Positions 6,331 to 9,761 of a DNA stretch of 9,761 nt are shown here, one piece after another; position 1 is the first letter of the stretch; the number at the start of each line of letters is the position of its first letter. The stretch spans positions 1 through 9,761 of the forward strand of contig CANQOJ010000081.1 of NCBI GenBank assembly GCA_947625455.1, written 5' to 3'. The notes under the pieces were generated by a model that saw only the letters and a list, made by a program, of their open reading frames with translations, searched no databases and had not been told where the DNA came from. Position numbers and translations under genes: made by a program. The stretch is from an uncultured Clostridia bacterium (lineage in GTDB: Bacteria; Bacillota; Clostridia; Oscillospirales; Ruminococcaceae).

Positions 6331-7590
6331 ATGAAACACAATATGATGAAGAAAATACTTTCGGGAGTTCTCGCGGGCGCTTTGGCAATTTCGCTCTGCG
6401 GGTGCGCGGACAACGGCTATATTATGACGGTAGACGGAACCGATATCAGAAACGGAATTTACCTATATTATCAGCAACTGGCATATGAAAACGCCTGCGA
6501 TAAACTTAACGAAATATACGGTGAAAGTTCGTCAAGTTCGTCGGGCAGTTCATCAGAAAGTTCATCAAGCAGTTCCGCAAGTTCATCAAGCAGTTCGTCA
6601 ATGGATTTCTTCACTCAGTCAATTGAAAACAAGTCCTCGTCCGAATGGGTAAAAAACGAAACCTTGAGGCTTGTAAGGCAGTATATAGCAATTCAGAGAT
6701 TAGCGGCTGAAAAGGGAATTACGCTTACTGATGAAGATAATGATGAGATAAACGACGTCATAAAAGAGATGTGGGAAACCGAAAACTATTATTATCAGCT
6801 TTCATACGGTTTCAGCACGCTTGGTGAGTACTATGAAAAAAAAGGCATTTCTCGCGAGAGCATGAAAATGCTTTATGAAGTCAACAGCCTTAAATCCAAG
6901 ATATTTATGTCGATTTATGACACTGACGGGGAAACTCCTGTTTCAAACGAGGATTTTCTTAAATACGCAAAGGAAAACTACGCGTCTGCGCAGATTATAT
7001 CCATTCCCTATAACGATAAGTACGGAAAAACAACCACCGATACTCAGAGAATTGAAGAACTTAACGTCCTTGCGCAGTCTTATGCGGATATGCTGAAAGA
7101 CGGAAAGAGTTTTGTTGACGTTCAGTACGAGTGCGAACTTGCGATAGAAAAGGAGATTGCAGAAGCGGAAGCTACCGACGCATACAACAAAGAACCTGTT
7201 GAGGGCAAGACGCTGGAAGAATATGTCAAGGAAGAAGTTGACAAGGTAAGCGTTGACAAAACCGAAACCAAGGACAGCTACAGCATTTTCAGCAAAACCG
7301 AAAATTCATCTAGCATTGACGAGGCAGTTTACAAGTACGTTACAACTTCAACCGTTTATGATGTACCCGTAACAATGCCCAGCACAACGGACGGCTGTGT
7401 TTATGTTGTAGTGATAAACGACATATCCAAGAACACCGACTGGCAGTCCGACAACCGCGAAGCTGTCCTCACCGAGATGAAAGGCGACGAGTTTGAGGGC
7501 TATCTTGACCTTTATTCACAGAATTACGATATTGAAAAGAACTCGTATCTTGTTGACACCAAATATTCTCCCGAAAAACTTTTTAAGTAA
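6331..7590 (+). CDS. SurA/PrsA-like lipoprotein with serine-rich linker, probable extracytoplasmic chaperone
   Basis: The 419-residue protein starts with a lipoprotein signal: basic N-terminus, hydrophobic core (9-22) and lipobox LCGC with lipidated C25, so it would be anchored outside the membrane. Next is a VDGTDIRNGIYLYY segment typical of the SurA N-terminal chaperone domain, interrupted by a serine-rich tract (66-90), then a helical region. The C-terminal third has AQIISIPY, a DGKSFVDV segment and VYVVVINDI, where PrsA/SurA proteins carry the parvulin isomerase domain. The usual GGDLG-type motif is not visible, so the domain looks degenerate and isomerase activity is doubtful. AGGAGG (6316-6321) sits nine bases before ATG 6331. 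The gene follows the unknown membrane protein by 27 bases and is likely last in the operon. A folding role for secreted proteins is inference. Confidence 0.75.
   Translation: MKHNMMKKILSGVLAGALAISLCGCADNGYIMTVDGTDIRNGIYLYYQQLAYENACDKLNEIYGESSSSSSGSSSESSSSSSASSSSSSSMDFFTQSIENKSSSEWVKNETLRLVRQYIAIQRLAAEKGITLTDEDNDEINDVIKEMWETENYYYQLSYGFSTLGEYYEKKGISRESMKMLYEVNSLKSKIFMSIYDTDGETPVSNEDFLKYAKENYASAQIISIPYNDKYGKTTTDTQRIEELNVLAQSYADMLKDGKSFVDVQYECELAIEKEIAEAEATDAYNKEPVEGKTLEEYVKEEVDKVSVDKTETKDSYSIFSKTENSSSIDEAVYKYVTTSTVYDVPVTMPSTTDGCVYVVVINDISKNTDWQSDNREAVLTEMKGDEFEGYLDLYSQNYDIEKNSYLVDTKYSPEKLFK
6526..6600 (+). repeat. Serine-codon repeat encoding the lipoprotein linker
   Basis: Twenty-five codons encode 22 Ser with one Gly, one Glu and one Ala. 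Codons alternate among AGT, TCA, TCG, AGC and TCC. A 17-base unit AGTTCATCAAGCAGTTC occurs at 6559-6575 and again at 6580-6596 (21-base period), which suggests growth by tandem duplication. It is not a homopolymer, so slippage-driven phase variation is unlikely, but copy number may vary in 21-base steps that keep the frame. Confidence 0.85.
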
Positions 7591-7616
7591 TACTGTGATT
7601 TAGATTTAAAGACTAA

Positions 7617-7656
7617 AAAAGCACATACTGTCATAAACGGCGTGTGCTTTTGATTT
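7617..7656 (+). terminator. Intrinsic terminator closing the proBA operon
   Basis: AAAAGCACA (7617-7625) pairs with TGTGCTTTT (7643-7651), with a G-U pair possible beyond, around a large loop, and is followed by a T-rich stretch. The stem contains only a few GC pairs and its T run is short, so read-through into the ABC-F gene 13 bases on is possible. No strong promoter was found for that gene. Confidence 0.6.
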
Positions 7657-7669
7657 AGGGTGAGTTAAG

Positions 7670-9580
7670 ATGTTGTTAGGACTGAATGACGTTGAATTTT
7701 CATATGCCGACAGGACGCTGTTTTCAGATGTGAATTTTGAGATTTACGAGAATGACAAAGTCGGATTTATCGGCGTAAACGGAAGCGGAAAAACCACGCT
7801 GTTAAAGCTGATTATGGGAAAAATACAGCCCGACGGGGGAAATATAACCTTTGCTTCGGGGTGCAAAACAGGCTTTATGGAGCAGTTTGCGTTTAAGAAT
7901 ACGGACAAAACGCTTTATGACGAGGCGCTGACGGTGTTCAGTGAACTTGAGGACATGGAATTAGAGCTTGCCGAAATTCACGACAGGATTGATTACGGCG
8001 ACCACAGCGAAGAAATAATCGAACGTCAGACAAAGCTTTCCGAACAGTTTGAACAAAATGGCGGACTTTACTACAAAAGCTTAGTTAGTTCAGCGCTTCT
8101 TGGTTTGGGGTTTTCAAAGAGCGACTTATCGCTTAAAACCGAAACATTAAGCGGCGGACAGCTTTCAAAGCTTCAGCTCGCTAAACTTCTGCTGTCGGGA
8201 GCGGATTTGCTGCTGCTTGACGAGCCGACAAACCACCTTGATATTCAATCGGTTGAGTGGCTGGAAAAATTCCTGCTTGATTACAAGGGCGCGTATCTTG
8301 TTATCTCGCACGACAGATTTTTCCTTGACAAAATAACAACGCGCACCATTGAACTTGAAAACGGAAAGGTAAGGACATGGAAAGGGAATTACACGCGCTT
8401 TCTTGAACTGAAAAAAGAGGACACCGAGCGCAGAAGAAAGGAATATGAAGCGGGAATAAAGGAAATAAACCGCGTCGAGGGGATTATAGAACAGCAAAAA
8501 CGCTGGAATCAGGCGAGAAATTACGTTACCGCCGCTTCAAAGCAAAAGCAGATTGACAGAATTGAAAAGACGCTTGAAAAGCCTGAGGACGCTCCCGAAA
8601 CGATAAGATTTTCGTTTCACAGCGACGACGGCTGCGGGAATGACGTGCTTGAAGTCAAGAATTTGGCGCTTTCATTTGACGGCAAGACGCTGTTTTCAAA
8701 TGTGAACATTGACATCAAAAAGCGCGAGCGGGTTTTTCTTATCGGCGCAAACGGCTGCGGGAAAACCTCTCTGTTTCGCATACTTACGGGTGAATACCAT
8801 GAAGATTTCGGCAGCGTCAAGTTTGGCGCGAGAGTTAAATTCGGCTATTTCGACCAGGCACAGCGCGAACTTCACAGCGAAAAGACGGCAATAGATGAAA
8901 TTCACGACGAATATCCGACAATGACCGAAACGGCTGTAAGAACAGCGCTTGCGGCATTTCTGTTCAAGGGTGATGATGTGTTCAAGAAGATAAGCGAGCT
9001 TTCGGGAGGGGAGAGGGCAAGAGTTGCGCTGCTGAAACTTATGCTTTCGGGAGCGAATTTTCTGCTTCTTGACGAGCCTACTAACCACCTTGACGTAAAT
9101 TCATGCGAGGCGCTCGAAAACGCGCTTTTGAATTATGACGGCACGCTGTTTGTCATTTCACACGACCGTTATCTTATAAACAAGCTTGCCGACAGGGTTT
9201 ACAAGCTCACCTCAAACGGCACGGAAAGCTATTTGGGAAACTATGACTATTATCTCCTGCATAACCGCGAAGATAACGAGGTTATTGAAGAAAAGCCGAA
9301 AAAGTCGGACAGCGCGCTTGATTACAGGCAGAAGAAAGAGCGCGAAAGCGAAAAACGCAAGCTGAACACCAAAATCACACGGCTTGAACAGACTATCGAA
9401 GAACTTGACGCGCAGATTTCCGAAAAAACAAACGAACTTTCCGCTCTTACCGATTATCAGCGCGCAATGGAGATTTCCGCCGAAATAGACGAGCTTCAAA
9501 AGGCTCTGGACAACGCTATGGAAGAATGGGAAACAGCGTCGAAGCAACTGGAGGCGTATAAAAATGACGAAACAGATTAG
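7670..9580 (+). CDS. ABC-F family ATPase (ribosome-associated, soluble) with C-terminal coiled coil
   Basis: ABC-F proteins have two ATPase domains and no membrane part; those studied bind the ribosomal E site and act on stalled or drug-bound ribosomes. Domain 1 has Walker A GVNGSGKTT (35-43), signature LSGGQ (160-164) and Walker B with DEPTNHLD (184-191), then ISHDR. The interdomain linker (about 244-312) is helical, charged and contains the WNQARNYVTAASKQKQI segment typical of the P-site-reaching motif region. Domain 2 has GANGCGKTS (359-367), LSGGE (444-448), DEPTNHLD (468-475) and ISHDR. Residues about 550-632 form a Glu/Lys-rich coiled coil, as in YdiF/Uup-like members. Length 636 is normal. 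The start is preceded by AGGGTGAG (7657-7664). All catalytic residues are present, so it should be active. Whether it is a resistance or a housekeeping member cannot be told from sequence alone. Confidence 0.93.
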   Translation: MLLGLNDVEFSYADRTLFSDVNFEIYENDKVGFIGVNGSGKTTLLKLIMGKIQPDGGNITFASGCKTGFMEQFAFKNTDKTLYDEALTVFSELEDMELELAEIHDRIDYGDHSEEIIERQTKLSEQFEQNGGLYYKSLVSSALLGLGFSKSDLSLKTETLSGGQLSKLQLAKLLLSGADLLLLDEPTNHLDIQSVEWLEKFLLDYKGAYLVISHDRFFLDKITTRTIELENGKVRTWKGNYTRFLELKKEDTERRRKEYEAGIKEINRVEGIIEQQKRWNQARNYVTAASKQKQIDRIEKTLEKPEDAPETIRFSFHSDDGCGNDVLEVKNLALSFDGKTLFSNVNIDIKKRERVFLIGANGCGKTSLFRILTGEYHEDFGSVKFGARVKFGYFDQAQRELHSEKTAIDEIHDEYPTMTETAVRTALAAFLFKGDDVFKKISELSGGERARVALLKLMLSGANFLLLDEPTNHLDVNSCEALENALLNYDGTLFVISHDRYLINKLADRVYKLTSNGTESYLGNYDYYLLHNREDNEVIEEKPKKSDSALDYRQKKERESEKRKLNTKITRLEQTIEELDAQISEKTNELSALTDYQRAMEISAEIDELQKALDNAMEEWETASKQLEAYKNDETD

Positions 9581-9761
9581 AGAATATCTTGTAGTTTTGG
9601 AACAGTTTTTCAGCACAGAACATACCGCAGAAGAGTACGAAAATTTCCGTTCGCGCCTTTTGCAGAGAATACAGTTCTATCAGCACGAGCGCCTTATTCA
9701 CCTTATTGTGACCATGTCGTTCGGGGTGTTTTTCCTTATCGCGCTTTCAATGTACCTTGTG
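9564..9761 (+). CDS. Small membrane protein, N-terminal part only (3' end outside window), function unknown
   Basis: ATG 9564 lies inside the last codons of the ABC-F gene (17-base overlap in another frame), with GGAGG at 9550-9554 nine bases upstream, a strong sign of a real coupled start. Sixty-six codons are open to the window end. The first 45 residues are hydrophilic and helical with many Glu, Gln and Arg, followed by a hydrophobic stretch (about 48-66) that looks like a membrane helix. I do not recognise the family. Confidence 0.75.
   Translation, partial: MTKQIREYLVVLEQFFSTEHTAEEYENFRSRLLQRIQFYQHERLIHLIVTMSFGVFFLIALSMYLV

Noticed and set aside
6526..6600. Phase-variable simple repeat
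   Set aside because: The tract uses mixed serine codons with a 21-base period, so unit gain or loss would keep the reading frame and not switch the gene off.
8165..9701. Minus-strand open frames opposite the ABC-F gene
   Set aside because: The plus strand carries an intact ABC-F with all motifs; the antisense frames have no signals or recognisable content.

Overview
The window looks like chromosomal DNA of a low-to-moderate GC Firmicute, probably class Clostridia (Ruminococcaceae/Oscillospiraceae-like). The evidence is protein flavour (short glutamate 5-kinase without a PUA domain, TetM-type GTPase joined to a YacP-like domain, SurA/PrsA-like lipoprotein, ABC-F ATPase), purine-rich Shine-Dalgarno sites and sigma-A type promoters. 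The genus cannot be fixed from the sequence. No tRNA, rRNA, CRISPR array, insertion sequence or phage gene was seen, and no gene-free stretch exceeds 300 bases.

Left arm, minus strand (1-3256). A promoter at 3228-3256 reads leftward into three genes: a 172-residue membrane protein with two helices and a cytoplasmic domain of unknown function; a holo-ACP-synthase (AcpS) family protein whose metal-binding Asp and Glu are both replaced; then, after a strong hairpin, a large TetM/EF-G-like translational GTPase. This GTPase starts at TTG (2227) and runs off the left edge. Its C-terminus enters a YacP/Rae1-like NYN nuclease domain, so one polypeptide joins a ribosome A-site GTPase to a predicted ribosome-associated mRNA endonuclease. 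The hairpin before it has alternative pairings and a possible 8-codon leader peptide, so it may be an attenuator.

Intergenic switch (3196-3418). Two divergent, well-formed promoters face away from each other with a 17-bp dyad between them.

Right arm, plus strand (3350-9761). A promoter drives proB-proA (first two steps of proline synthesis from glutamate). These are tightly followed by a single-pass membrane protein of unknown function and a SurA/PrsA-like lipoprotein with a serine-rich linker, closed by a hairpin at 7617-7651. Next comes a complete ABC-F ATPase with a C-terminal coiled coil. Its last codons overlap the start of a small membrane protein cut by the right edge.

The most interesting items are the GTPase-NYN fusion with its possible attenuator, and the apparently inactive AcpS paralogue next to it. 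Two ribosome-acting protein families (TetM-like and ABC-F) lie in one 10-kb stretch, but drug resistance cannot be claimed for either.
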